In this document: one piece after another, positions 8,581-18,697 of the stretch
Layout of the letters: every line of letters starts with the position of its first letter
Position numbering within the stretch: position 1 is the first letter of the stretch
Notes under the pieces: model-generated
What the model saw: only the letters and a program-made list of their open reading frames with translations
Database searches by the model: none
What the model was told of the DNA's origin: nothing
Assembly (NCBI GenBank): GCA_013306675.1
Contig: JABLUY010000178.1
Location: forward strand, 1-64,000
Direction: 5' to 3'
Source of the DNA: Thraustochytrium sp. TN22
Taxonomy: Eukaryota > Sar > Bigyra > Thraustochytrida > Thraustochytriidae
DNA length: 64,000 nt
Made by a program: the position numbers and the translations under genes

Positions 8581-11007
8581 ATGCCGCGCCTCGGGCGGCG
8601 CGTGGACTCGGACTCGGACCACGAGGACGACGACCTCGGCCAGCGGCGGCGGCGGCGTGAGAGGAGGCGCCAGCAGCAGCAGCAGCAGCAGCAGGAGGAG
8701 GATGTGGGCTCGGATTCGGGCGAGAGCAAGGGTCCTGAGTCCGGCGACGAGGAGGGCGCTCGCGACAAGGTTGAAGTGCGCAGCAGCAGCGGGGAGTTCG
8801 ACAAGGCCAGACTCGCGGTCCTGAGCTGCGCCGGTCTGCGCGGGTCGCGCGTGTCGGGTGAAATCCTCCTGGACCGCCTTGGCCCCGAGGCCCTGGCCGC
8901 CTGGCGTGACCGGGAGGGGCGCAGCCTCCTGCAGGCGTGCCTACAGGAGGAAAACCTATCTGGGGTGCGCCGCGTCCTGCGGCTGCTCGTGAACGAGCCG
9001 GTGGAGAAACGGCGCCGCGAGGAAGCCCGTGCCGTGCGAGAGCGCCTCCGAGCGGCCGCACGACAGGAGCTTGGGTCCGTGGCGAGCGCGCCTGGCACCT
9101 ACGAGGCGCGCGAGCGGGCGAGCAAGCAGCTGCGCGAGGCGCTGGCAAAGGTCGCGGAGAAGCACTTCCAGCGTGTGGCGTGCCACACGGACGCGCGCGG
9201 GTGGACTGCCTTTCACTACGCCGCGCAGGCTTGCGGCGGTGGGGCCATGGCCGCCCTCCTGGAAGGCGACCACCTCGCACGGCTCTCGGTGGTGCGCAAT
9301 GTGCGGCTGCAAGACAAGCTGTGGGCCGCGCGGGCCGACATGGTGTCGGCGCGCGACGCCACGGGCTGCACGCCGCTGCATATTGCCGCCGCGCACGGAA
9401 ATGCGTCGGCGATCCGTGCGCTGCTGCGCTGGGGCGCGGACTTGCGACGCAAGAACCTGGACGGCGACCTGCCGATGGACGTTGCGGCGGACCGCGTCAC
9501 GCGGCGCGCCCTCCTCGCCGGCCTGCGCCTGGCGTCGACTGCCAACGAGGCGACCACCATGACGGAGGCTGCGTGGTCCGAGGGCACGGCGCAGTCGTTG
9601 CGCACGCTCGCAGAGTGTGGCGAGGACGTGAACGAGCGCTTCGGGCTCTCGCTGCAGGCTTCGCTGCACGAGGCGGCCCGGTCCGGTGACCTGCGCGTGG
9701 TGCGCTATCTGGTCGAGGAGGGCGGCGGCGCCGAGGTGAACCTGCCGGACGCCAACGGCCGCACAGCCCTTCACCTGGCGGCAGCCGGCTGCGAAAGCGT
9801 GTACCGCAAGATCGCCGACCTCGTGCTGCGCAGCGGCGCCCGTGTGAACGCGCGCAGCCACGCGGGCCACTCCCCGCTGCACGCCGTGGCCGCGAGCCGC
9901 AACCCGCGCGGGCCAAGCAAGCGTCTCATGGTGGGCCTGCTCGTGCGAGCGGGCGCCGACACGGAGCTGCGCACGGACAAGGGCCTGACGCCGCTGCTGC
10001 TGGCCGCCAAGCATGGGGAGGTGAGCGTCGCGTACGAGCTCATCCTGTCCGGGTGCCGTCTGGGCGCTGTGGACGACAAGGGCTGGAACGCGATGCACTT
10101 TGCGGCATTCTACGGCCACCTGGAGCTGGCGCACCTGTTGGCGCACGCGGACGCGGAGCCGCAGGTGCTCAAGCACCAGCGCAACGCGCATGGCAAGCTG
10201 CCGGCGGACCTGTGCCGTGACTCGACGCTGCGCGAGGCGCTCTGCACGGCTTGGGAACATGCGGCCGCCGGCCGTCTGGACAAGCTGCGCGCGGCGCTGC
10301 GGCGGCGGCCCGAGGACCTGCGGCGCGGCGCCGTCTTCGAAGACGTGTGGAAGCGCGTCGTGGGCAAGGTGAACCAGCAGAGCCTACGAGGCAGGCTCTC
10401 GGTACTGCACGCGGCGGTGATCGGAGACGCGTGGGCAACGCGAGCCGCGCGCAGCGCCCGCGACGGCGCCAATCGGCTGCAGACGGCCCAGCAGACGGTG
10501 CGCTACCTCTTGCAGCAGGACGGCATTGCCATCGACGCTTCCGACGCGCGGGGCCGCACGCCGCTCATGCTGGCGGTGATGCACGGTCGCGAGAGCGTTG
10601 CCTCAGAGCTCGTCGCGCGGGGCGCCTCGCTCACGCACACGGACCGCGGTGGCAACAACGTCGCGCACTACGCGCACGCGTACTGCCACGCCACGCTCCT
10701 GGACCGAATCCTGCGCGCCGCCAAGGACAGCGTGGAGGAGAGCGCGCTAGAGCACACAAACCACGCAGGCCAGCTGCCGCTCGAGGTGGCCGCTGTGGGG
10801 TCGCGGCTGGCCCTGCCTGCGCTGCCCGCGCTGCGCAGGAACCGCGGCGAGCAGCCAGCAGATACGGCGGACGGCAACGAGGCTGCGGAGGGCGCCGCAG
10901 ACGAGGAGTCGAAGGAAGAGGACGCGGAAGCAAGTGCCGAGGACGACCCCGGGCGCGTGAAGCGCACGCTAGCCGCGGTGGCGACTGAGGTCCTTGCGAG
11001 CGAGTGA
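8581..11007 (+). CDS. Ankyrin-repeat protein
   Basis: An 808-residue protein with an acidic, Gln-rich N-terminus (a CAG run encodes poly-Gln near residue 32) and roughly nine ankyrin repeats. Clear repeats include DARGWTAFHYAAQA, DATGCTPLHIAAAHGNASAI, DANGRTALHLAAAG, HAGHSPLHAVAAS, DKGLTPLLLAAKHGE, DKGWNAMHFAAFYGH and DARGRTPLMLAVMHGRE. The spacing between repeats is irregular, with a 120-residue helical insert before the last ones. The C-terminus is acidic. No enzymatic domain is seen, so a protein-protein interaction role is the only supportable statement. It converges with the MYG1 gene, 62 bp between stops; an AATAAA-like string lies near 11023. Confidence 0.85.
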   Translation: MPRLGRRVDSDSDHEDDDLGQRRRRRERRRQQQQQQQQEEDVGSDSGESKGPESGDEEGARDKVEVRSSSGEFDKARLAVLSCAGLRGSRVSGEILLDRLGPEALAAWRDREGRSLLQACLQEENLSGVRRVLRLLVNEPVEKRRREEARAVRERLRAAARQELGSVASAPGTYEARERASKQLREALAKVAEKHFQRVACHTDARGWTAFHYAAQACGGGAMAALLEGDHLARLSVVRNVRLQDKLWAARADMVSARDATGCTPLHIAAAHGNASAIRALLRWGADLRRKNLDGDLPMDVAADRVTRRALLAGLRLASTANEATTMTEAAWSEGTAQSLRTLAECGEDVNERFGLSLQASLHEAARSGDLRVVRYLVEEGGGAEVNLPDANGRTALHLAAAGCESVYRKIADLVLRSGARVNARSHAGHSPLHAVAASRNPRGPSKRLMVGLLVRAGADTELRTDKGLTPLLLAAKHGEVSVAYELILSGCRLGAVDDKGWNAMHFAAFYGHLELAHLLAHADAEPQVLKHQRNAHGKLPADLCRDSTLREALCTAWEHAAAGRLDKLRAALRRRPEDLRRGAVFEDVWKRVVGKVNQQSLRGRLSVLHAAVIGDAWATRAARSARDGANRLQTAQQTVRYLLQQDGIAIDASDARGRTPLMLAVMHGRESVASELVARGASLTHTDRGGNNVAHYAHAYCHATLLDRILRAAKDSVEESALEHTNHAGQLPLEVAAVGSRLALPALPALRRNRGEQPADTADGNEAAEGAADEESKEEDAEASAEDDPGRVKRTLAAVATEVLASE

Positions 11008-11069
11008 AGCAAGCCATGACAAAAATAAAGGTTGATGGTGATGGGGAGAAGGGGCTGATGAGACCGTCC

Positions 11070-12134
11070 TCATGCGTCAAGCGAGGCAGACGCCATGGCG
11101 AGCACGCCGTCGTAGGTCTTGTTGCCACCGATGAAGCCGGCGGCGTGCACAAAGATGCAGTCGGGGATGCCCCAGAGGTTGCTGAGCTCCTCGTCGCGGA
11201 CGCCGCGGTACTTCTCCGGGAGCGACTTGCGGTTGCTGAAGGAGCTCTCTTCGACCGGGACGCACTGCACGCGCCAGGCGCCGTTGGAGTCCGGGTAGAG
11301 CACGTACTTGAGGTCGCCCTCGGCGAGGCCGTCGACGCCCTCGGCCTCGAGCGCGAAGAGGTGCGAGCGCCAGGGGCACGGACCGTCGAGCTTGACGATG
11401 GCACCACTGGGGTGGATCTCCTTGCGCGCCTTGATGGCGCGCTCGACGATCTCGCGCGCCGGCAGCCACGAGGTGAGGAGGCCTTCAACGTGGTCGACGA
11501 ACTCGCCGAGCGCCAGCGTCATGCCCTTCTTGAACTGCGCCATCTCGCGCGCCTCTTCGTCATCAACAGGCGGCGCATTCCAGGCCGGGTTGAACGAGCC
11601 GACGCGCGAGCTGAGGTGCGTGCTGACCACGTAGTTCTTCTCGCCAGTAAAGGGGTCAATGCCGTTGTCGATGCCGTCGATGTGCTCGACAAAGTTCTTG
11701 TAGACGCGCTTGTACAGGACCTCAATCACCTCGTCGCTGACGCTGGCCTTGGTCTCGGCCGCCACCCAGCGCAGAATGTCCTTGCCAAAGTGCTTGTAGA
11801 CGAGGCCGGCGCTGCTGAGCTTGGTCTTGAAATCCTCGCTGAAGAAGACGTCCTGGAACTCGCGCTGGTGGTGGTCAAAGCGCAGCGCGTCGGCGTCGAA
11901 CTTGCCGCCCACGTCCACGACGATCTTGCACTGGTCCAGCACGGCCGGGTCGCGCGTGCGCACGATGGCGAGTCCGCGGAAGTCGTCCACGAGCTGCAGC
12001 AGGCCGCACGCGAGCGCCTCGTCGCAGTGAAAGTGCCCGTTGTGCGTGCCAACGCAGCCCTGCGCGCTCTCGACGCCGCTGGGGCCCACCACGGTCGCCG
12101 CCTCCGCCAGCGCCTGCGCCGCAGCCGCCGCCAT
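11070..12134 (-). CDS. MYG1: MYG1 family exonuclease (DHH superfamily)
   Basis: A 354-residue protein with the MYG1/UPF0160 signatures in order: GTHNGHFHCDEALA, RTRDP, a VVDVGG strand, RFDHHQREF, then EHIDGIDNG and the C-terminal GAIVKLDGPCPWRSHLF and SFSNRKSLPEKYRG blocks. MYG1 proteins are manganese-dependent 3'-5' RNA exonucleases of nucleus and mitochondria. The Asp/His metal ligands (HCDEA, FDHH) are intact. I placed the start at the ATG at 12134, which gives the usual family length. The frame continues upstream through a Ser-coding CAG repeat and Arg/Ala-rich sequence, so a longer targeting extension cannot be excluded. Confidence 0.92.
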   Translation of the reverse strand: MAAAAAQALAEAATVVGPSGVESAQGCVGTHNGHFHCDEALACGLLQLVDDFRGLAIVRTRDPAVLDQCKIVVDVGGKFDADALRFDHHQREFQDVFFSEDFKTKLSSAGLVYKHFGKDILRWVAAETKASVSDEVIEVLYKRVYKNFVEHIDGIDNGIDPFTGEKNYVVSTHLSSRVGSFNPAWNAPPVDDEEAREMAQFKKGMTLALGEFVDHVEGLLTSWLPAREIVERAIKARKEIHPSGAIVKLDGPCPWRSHLFALEAEGVDGLAEGDLKYVLYPDSNGAWRVQCVPVEESSFSNRKSLPEKYRGVRDEELSNLWGIPDCIFVHAAGFIGGNKTYDGVLAMASASLDA

Positions 12135-12151
12135 GATGGGTCCTGTGCTGC

Positions 12152-12189
<38 letters not shown>

Positions 12190-12611
12190 AGGCCCCTGCC
12201 GACGCGCGCCAGGCGCAGCGCCCGCCCCACGAGCCCCGCCGCCGCCTCCGTCGTCCTTCCCGCGCCCGAGTCGTCCGCGCTGATGCCGTTCTGCTGCTCG
12301 TACCTGGGCGCCGTGGCGGCCGGGCCTCGCCGCCGCCACCCGCGGCGCCGCCGGCCGCCGCCGCCCTTGCCGGCCGCGGCGGCGCCGCCGCGCGGGAGCG
12401 GGCGGCGGCGGGCTCTGTCCCGCGTCCGCGCCCGTGCCCGCGCGCGCGCCGCGCCGCGCCGCGCCCGCTCGCCCGCGGGCGCGCGAGCCGCCGGCGATGG
12501 CGTGGCCGCTGCCGCGCTCGCCGGGCAGGCGAGCAAACCGGGTTCCACGCGGCGGAGAGGGGGCGCTGCGCGGGGCGGCGGCGCTGGGCGGCGCGGCGCG
12601 GGGCGGGCGCG
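12135..12611. other. Divergent promoter region with CTG repeat
   Basis: It lies head to head between MYG1 and the GT60 gene. A CTG/CAG run at about 12147-12189 sits just upstream of the MYG1 start, followed by strongly GC-rich sequence with all frames open by composition. It presumably contains both promoters. Confidence 0.5.
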
Positions 12612-14992
12612 ATGGCGCTGGCGGGCGCGGGCCGCGCGCCCGGCGGGCCGCAGCCGTGGTGGGCGAACCAGGGCCACAACCGCGCCATGGCGGAGCGGGC
12701 GGCGCGCCGCGCGAAACGGCGGCAAACCTGGTCGCTCGCGGGCTGCGCCATGCTCGCCTGGGTCGTTGTGTGGATCGTGTCCGTGTCGTAGTACGTGCGC
12801 TGCGCTTTGTTGCTTGGTTAGTGCTCGAGAAGCAGGCTTACTGACGCCGCCACGACGGCAGCTACATGTTGGGGGGCGCCGACGACGTGGTGCAGCAAAT
12901 CGGCGCCAAGCGTCACCTCGCAGGCGCCTGCCAGTTCTTCGGCCCTGCGGACGGCTACTTGGAGGGCTGCTCGCAGGACTGCAGGGGCTTTGCGCGCCTC
13001 GCGCCGGCGCTGCACGCCTGCGCCGCAGACACGAGCTGCGGCGGCATCACCTATGTGCCGTGGGAGCCGGAGAAGCTGCGTTTCGAGCTGCGCCAGGGCG
13101 GCCGAGGCGGCCCGCAGCCCACGCCGGACGGCCAGATCTCCTTCGTCGTGGAGTCCTGCCAGGACGACCGCAGCGGCTGGAGCCCCGCGACTCATGGCGA
13201 GCGCCGTGAGGCCGCCTCGGGCGCCAAGCCGCGCGCGGAGGCTGTCGGCGCCGGCGCCGACGGGCTTCGCGTTGGCAAGGCGGCCGTCGCCGCCGCTGCT
13301 CCTCCTCCTGCTGTGCCGGGCCATCTGCGGCGGTCCGTGTCCGGCTTGTCCGCGCTTGAGGCGCTCGAAGCGCACCTGGAGGAGGAGGCAGGCCGGACGA
13401 GGGTACCGCAGCAAGCGGGCGCGACGCGCGCGCCCCCGCAGGTGCGCTCCAGCGAGTCCGTGCCCGAGGCTGTGGTGGTGGTGGAGGAGGACGACGAGGA
13501 AGAGGAGGTTGAGGCGGACGCTCTCGAAGACGTTCTCGAGGCGGAAGAGGAGCAGCAGGAGGAGGGGAGAGAAGAAGCAGTGGTAGAAGTAGAAGAAGTG
13601 AGAGAGGAGGTCGAGGACGAGGTCGAGCTCGTGATGGCCGAGGAAAAAGAGCATGGAGGCGGCACGGAAGCTGCAGCGGCGGGGAACAAGGCCAAGGAGG
13701 CGGTGAGGGAGGAAGACCCGTTCGCAGAGCCATTCGCGGACGAGGTGGGCCCCGAGGTGATTGTGGAGCGTGACGATAGCTTTGAGGTGAAGATGTGGAT
13801 GCCGCCCGGCTTGAAGCTGGACGACGTGGAGGCGGTGGACGCTGTAGGGTCCTTTGATAACGGCCACCCGACCATCTTCATCGGCATCGCCTCGTACCGT
13901 GACTCGATGTGCGCCGACACGATCGAGCGCGCGCTGCACTGGGCCAAGTACCCGGAGCGGCTGCGTTTCGGCGTGGTGGAGCAGAACGCCCCCATCGACC
14001 GGCACTGTTTCGGTGTGGAGCGATCGTGCAGCGAGGCGCCGGAGCAACCGCTGTGCAAGTACCGCGCCAACATTCGCGTGCACAAGGTGAGCGCTCGATC
14101 GGCGCGCGGGCCCACGTACGGCAGGCACCGTGCCGACAGCCTGTACCGCGGCGAGTACTACGCCCTTCAGATCGACGCGCACATGTACTTTACCAAACAC
14201 TGGGATGAGGATGCGATTGCTCAGTTCAAGAGCACGGGCGACGAGTACGCGGTGCTGAGCACGTACCCGTCAGACTCGGTGCCGAGCAATTTCGAGGAGA
14301 AGACCGGCAGGCTGCTTCGCAAGACGACGCCGATTATCTGCAGTACGGCCTTTGTCGGCGAGCAACAGATGACCAAGCACCAGTCAGCGCACGAGTTCCT
14401 GCCGCCCAAGTCGATCACCACGCCCATCTTGCAGATCTGGTGGGCCGCCGGCATCTCGTTCTCGCGCGGCCACCGCATCCTGCGCGTGCCGTACGACTGC
14501 TGCCTGCCCATGGTGTTTGACGGCGAGGAGACGTCCATGGCGTACCGCATGTGGACGCACGGATATGACTTTTTCACGTTTCACCACAGCGTGGTGCTGC
14601 ACCCGTACAGCCGGCCAAACAAGCCGCCGCTGTTTTGGGAAAACGAGCGCGCGGACCACGCAGGCCGCGACCGCGACCGACTCATGGCGGAGCGGCGACT
14701 GCGCAAAATCTACGGCCTGGAGCCGAACGGCGAGTACTTCGACCGCGAGATTGACCGGTATGGCCTCGGCTCGCGGCGGCCGCTGCTCAAGTTCTGGAAG
14801 CTCTTTGGCATCGACTACCGCAAGACTCGCGCGCGCGACCAGTGCAAGGCGTCGACGAGCGCCACGATCCATCGCGTGCTCATGCCGAACCTCCGCGCCG
14901 ACGGCAAGGGCATCGACTACACGCGCGTCAAGAATGAGATCAACTGGTCTAAGGTCTCGAACCACATGAGCAAGAACAAGGGGGGCGGCTGA
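12612..14992 (+). CDS. Membrane-anchored GT60-like GlcNAc transferase, two exons
   Basis: Exon 1 is 12612-12790 and exon 2 is 12862-14992. The 71-bp intron starts GTACGT and ends GGCAG; joining gives an uninterrupted 769-residue frame. Exon 1 supplies a basic N-terminus and one membrane span (about residues 41-58), a type II signal anchor. Then come a Cys-rich PAN-like segment (ACAADTSCGGITYVPW), a long acidic linker, and from about residue 394 a GlcNAc-transferase domain of the Skp1 hydroxyproline GlcNAc-transferase type: IFIGIASYRDSMC, RGEYYALQIDAHMYF (Asp498 as the likely metal site) and WAAGISFSRGH. Known Skp1 enzymes are cytosolic; the anchor and acidic stalk suggest a Golgi enzyme with a different acceptor (inference). 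Confidence 0.85.
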
Positions 14993-15185
14993 GGTGGCGT
15001 TGAGAGACGGGCGAGGCCGCGGCTGTGGGCGGCGGCGGTCTCGTCGCTGGGAGAGCCGCCAGAGAAGGAGAGGAGATAACTGCTTTGAACGCGAAGTGTA
15101 TTGTTTGGTTCCCGTCGCATTGGCCCTGGCCTGTGGTACTGTGGTACGGGCGAAGAAGGAAATGCCGCAGCGGCCTCTTGCAGTT
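14993..15185. other. Short convergent intergenic region
   Basis: It is the tail-to-tail spacer between the glycosyltransferase and the EEP-FN3 gene. No further feature is visible. Confidence 0.5.
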
Positions 15186-16994
15186 TTAGCTCCATCGGCT
15201 GTGCAGGTGCGGGGTGGAAAAGGCGAACTCGCAGAGCAGCGAGATGTGATCCGACGGATGCACGGCATTCGGGAACCACGTGTGTTGCAAATTCTCGTTG
15301 GGGCGCGCGCGCGGACTCCAGGCGCCTGTGAAGGCGCGGTTCTCGATGAACTCGGAGGTGCCTAGCTCGTAGTTGGTCTCCTCGAGGACGTCGCGCGCAT
15401 CCCAGCGCGCCGGTGTAGCGTCGTGCAGGTCGTCAAGCGTGGCAGGGCGGCGCGGGTCTGCCTTGGGCCCAACGAGCGCCGGGTCCATGCTAATGTCGAG
15501 CGCGCGCTGCGGGACGAGCTGCTCGGTGGAGTAGAAGATGTAGTCGACGCAGGCGCGTAGGTCTTCGGTGTTGAGCGTGAAGGGTGGCTCGTAGTCGCCG
15601 CGCAGGGCGGCGTAGGCGGAGCGCAGAGCGAGGGTGTGGACGAGGCCGGCATGGCGCGCGCCGCCGACCTGCGCGCGCGTCGGATTGATGTCCATGTTGA
15701 GTCGCTTGTCTTCGTATTTTGGCGTCAAGGAGGTGTCGAGCTGCAGCGCGTCTTGAGCGTCCGGCTTGTCGGCCCAGAGAGCCGGGTCGACCCACTGGTC
15801 GAGCGTCTCGATGGCCTCGGTGACGACCTCGTCCGCGGCCTGCGTCGGGTGCCTGAGGATGGCGTCCAGCGGTGGAACGTGCGGGTTGACGATGGTCGTG
15901 ACTGGCGCGGTGGGCGGGCTGAAGGCACCCTGGCCCACGGCGCTCACCGCGGCCACGACGAACTCGTACGTGAGGCCTGCGCTGAGGCCGGAGACGTCCG
16001 CCTCGCGCCATAGGCCGTCATCGCGGCGTACGGCGCTGATCGGAAAGAAGGCCGGGTCATCGAAGCCGCGCGACGTGTTGCCTCCGCAGCGGCGGCGCAC
16101 GATGTAGCCCTGGATGGCGGCGTCGCCGGGTGCCGGTTCGCGCCAGCGCACGATGACATGCGAGTGCGCCAGCACGCGCGCCTGCGGCCGCTCCTCGATG
16201 GTGGAGGGCCGCACGAACTGGTGCGGGAACTTGCCGCGGGTGACGACGCAATAAAGATCTGACTGCTGGAGGAAATTGAAGGAGCCACACATGATGACCG
16301 GCAGGTGAAAGTCCGCGTTGAAGCGCTCCACCGTGCGCAGCAGCATGAGCACCTGCTTGCGCTGCACGACATTGAGGTCGGGCGATGACGGCGCCGCCAG
16401 CTGCACGTTGGAGATGACGAGCGCCGATGGGTGGTCGGAGTCCTCCCAGGGCTGGATGGCCACGAGCACGCCGACGTTGTCCTGCTGCAGGCGCGCGCTC
16501 GGCTCGGACTCGCCCAGGAAGTCGCCCGCCTGGTTAAAGTCGATGGTTTCAGAGCGGAAGAGCTGGAATTTGGACCGTGAGAAGAAGGTCGCCACGCCGT
16601 GCCCGTGGCGGCGCCCGCGTTTGCGGTAGATGCCGTCGTACCCAGCTTTGCTGAGCTGTGGCTGCCACCAGAGTTCGTAGTTGTCTACCTCCTGCAGGCA
16701 CAGGACGTCGGGCGCCTGCGCCAGCACTTCCCGCAGGAGGCGCTCCTTGCGCTGGTGCCAGTTCACGTCCGCGCCATCGCAGTAGCCGTACTTGGGGCCT
16801 TTGAGCTTGCGCTGAGCCAGCACGTTGTACGATAGCACACGGAAGCGCGGCCCGCTCTCCTCCGGCGCGAGGCTGGCACGGCGGGCACTAGTGCTCGCGC
16901 GACTGCCACGGCGCTCTTGGCGGCGCCGACCGCCGACGCTTGCCGCGCCACCTTCCGCGGCGACAGCCAACCAACCGCGCGTGCCGCCCTCCAT
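15186..16994 (-). CDS. CCR4/Angel-like EEP-fold protein with inserted FN3 domain
   Basis: A 602-residue protein of the endonuclease/exonuclease/phosphatase superfamily, nearest to CCR4, Angel and nocturnin deadenylases by FRVLSYNVLAQ (52-61), DVLCLQEVDNYE (96-107), RHGHGVATFF (129-138) and the C-terminal VDYIFY and HPSDHISLLCEF. Two catalytic positions are changed: GDFN is GSFN (Ser238) and the His of N-x-HL is Gln (SNVQL, 195-199). A fibronectin type III domain (about 264-368, with VIVRWREP, GYIVRRR, LSAGLTYEFVVAAVSAVGQG) is inserted within the fold directly after the GSFN strand-loop. It is probably a catalytically impaired, protein-binding member (inference). The start is the ATG at 16994. 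Confidence 0.85.
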   Translation of the reverse strand: MEGGTRGWLAVAAEGGAASVGGRRRQERRGSRASTSARRASLAPEESGPRFRVLSYNVLAQRKLKGPKYGYCDGADVNWHQRKERLLREVLAQAPDVLCLQEVDNYELWWQPQLSKAGYDGIYRKRGRRHGHGVATFFSRSKFQLFRSETIDFNQAGDFLGESEPSARLQQDNVGVLVAIQPWEDSDHPSALVISNVQLAAPSSPDLNVVQRKQVLMLLRTVERFNADFHLPVIMCGSFNFLQQSDLYCVVTRGKFPHQFVRPSTIEERPQARVLAHSHVIVRWREPAPGDAAIQGYIVRRRCGGNTSRGFDDPAFFPISAVRRDDGLWREADVSGLSAGLTYEFVVAAVSAVGQGAFSPPTAPVTTIVNPHVPPLDAILRHPTQAADEVVTEAIETLDQWVDPALWADKPDAQDALQLDTSLTPKYEDKRLNMDINPTRAQVGGARHAGLVHTLALRSAYAALRGDYEPPFTLNTEDLRACVDYIFYSTEQLVPQRALDISMDPALVGPKADPRRPATLDDLHDATPARWDARDVLEETNYELGTSEFIENRAFTGAWSPRARPNENLQHTWFPNAVHPSDHISLLCEFAFSTPHLHSRWS

Positions 16995-17768
16995 CGCGCT
17001 CGTGAGCGCGCGAGAGGTAATGTTTCACTCCAAGTGAGGCTGGTGCAAAGCGTTGCGAGCTGAGCTCTGCGAGTGATGATGAAGCGAGGCGCCTTGCCAG
17101 AAGAGCTCAGCAGAGCTCAGCAGAGCTCAGCAGAGCTCAGCAGAGAACTCGAAAAGGTTCGCATTTGGTGCACACCCCCCCACCCATCGCACAAGTGCGT
17201 GGACACGGCAGGGCACGGCAGGGCATGGGCGGGCATGGCAGGGCACTGGCATGGCAGGCGAAAGCAGCCGGCCGGGACTAGCACGACTAGCAAGGTGGGG
17301 GACTGGGAGCTGCTGGCGGGCAAACGAGAAAGTTCTGCGACTTGAGGCTGCGCTGCTCGTCTGCGTGCGACTGCGCCGCTGACGATGGTGATGGAGGGCG
17401 GCCGAAGGTTGTGACTCGGAGTCTATAGCACTAGCTTTTCATCATTGAGCACTGCGATGGCAGCCGCTGAGAAGTCGCATCGCCTTCTTGAGCACGGTCC
17501 GCGCGGTTCATGGTCGGCAGCGAAAAGAGACAACAGCGAAAAGAGACAACAGCGAAAAAGAGACACGAATGGATGATTCAGAGTGATACACAGAGGGACA
17601 CAATTGCGGGAGCAGATCTGTAGAGATGGCGATGCACGCAGGGCAGAGGAAAAGGGGGTGTCAGCGCTGCAGAATACGCGATACCGGCGTGGCTGGCGGC
17701 GGGCCACGTGTCCTGGTTGACACGGTATTTTGGCTTGGCTTGACTCGGCCAAAAGCCTAAATGTTCAG
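16995..17768. other. Intergenic with short tandem repeats, no gene seen
   Basis: It contains a 10-bp repeat at about 17102-17146 (AGAGCTCAGC, four to five units), GGCAGGGCAT-like repeats near 17205-17255 and a 17-bp repeat (GCGAAAAGAGACAACA) at about 17519-17570. It lies upstream of the EEP gene and downstream of the MGC protein gene. Confidence 0.55.
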
Positions 17769-18575
17769 TTAAAGAAGGGTCCTACGCGCGAAGTAGGGGC
17801 TGCGGTTAAGATCGTTGATGCCGTACCTGACGCTGCCGTGCGAGCCGCTCTCAGCGGCGCCCTGGCGCATCCTGTTGGCCGCGGCTTGCATGCCATGGTT
17901 CTTGGCCCAGAACTTCTCGGTCTGCGTGAGCCCGAGCACGAACAGGAAACGGACGGGACCATGGACGTCGTCAAGGGTCTGACCCCAGGGCTTGTCAACA
18001 GGGTTCTCGGCGGGCGCGTAGAAGAAGTGACGAGTGGTCTGCTCCTCGGGGTTCGGGAGCTGGTCCAGCATGGGCTCGACTGCGATGAGCATGCGCTGGT
18101 ACGGCTCGACGGGCGGCATGGGCTCCTCGATCTTGTCGGAGCAAACCTTGAGCAGCATCCGGACGGGGTACGTGGGCACCATGATCTCATCATCGTCCTC
18201 GTCCACGTCCTCTGCGGCGTCGGTGCGCAGGCGGAAGACCAGCTCATAGCCGTGCCTGCGCTTGTCGCGCGAGATGCCCTGCGCCTTCTCCTGCAGCAGC
18301 ACCAGGTTGGAAAAGCCCACGGTCGCGTAGATGAGCTCGCCCTTTCCGCGCATGACCATGACGCCGACTGTGCAGGTGACGCCATCCACGGTGTACTCTT
18401 GAAACTCCTCGCCCAGCGGGTACTCCTTGATGATCTCAAAGTTCTCCTCGTAGAAGCGCACCACCGTGGACGCAAACCGCCAGTCCGTCGCGTTCATGGT
18501 CTGCTCTAGCGTCGCCACGCTGTGGCCCGTCTTGCGCGCGTGCTCCGCGCTCTCCTGCGACTGCGCGCAGCCCAT
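17769..18575 (-). CDS. MGC-anchored protein, possibly SUFU-domain-like
   Basis: A 268-residue protein that begins MGCAQSQ, a textbook N-myristoylation plus palmitoylation signal, so it is probably attached to the cytosolic face of a membrane. Residues 50-130 contain VGVMVMRGKGELIYATVGFS and GYELVFRLR, followed by an acidic loop and YPVRMLLKV. The strand-GFS-ELVFRL-PVRLL order recalls Suppressor-of-fused-type domains, but I hold that only weakly. A C-terminal segment, PVRFLFVLGLTQTEKFWA, is another predicted strand-helix. No catalytic motif is seen. The start is unambiguous because of the MGC signal. Confidence 0.7.
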   Translation of the reverse strand: MGCAQSQESAEHARKTGHSVATLEQTMNATDWRFASTVVRFYEENFEIIKEYPLGEEFQEYTVDGVTCTVGVMVMRGKGELIYATVGFSNLVLLQEKAQGISRDKRRHGYELVFRLRTDAAEDVDEDDDEIMVPTYPVRMLLKVCSDKIEEPMPPVEPYQRMLIAVEPMLDQLPNPEEQTTRHFFYAPAENPVDKPWGQTLDDVHGPVRFLFVLGLTQTEKFWAKNHGMQAAANRMRQGAAESGSHGSVRYGINDLNRSPYFARRTLL

Positions 18576-18613
18576 GGTGCCCGGCGAGCGACGCTAGCAC
18601 GACAACACGCTGC

Positions 18614-18697
18614 GCCACGCTACGCCACGCCACGCCACGCCGCTCCACGCCACGCCACGCCACGCCACGCCACGCCAGCCACGCCAGCCACGCCACG
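18614..18697. repeat. CACGC pentanucleotide repeat
   Basis: About sixteen imperfect CACGC/CACGCCAG units follow the start of the MGC protein gene on its 5' side. Confidence 0.9.

Noticed and set aside
12135-12725. N-terminal extension of MYG1 by almost 200 residues
   Set aside because: It is Ser-repeat and Arg/Ala-rich sequence over the divergent promoter and the first exon of the glycosyltransferase; the start at 12134 gives normal family length.
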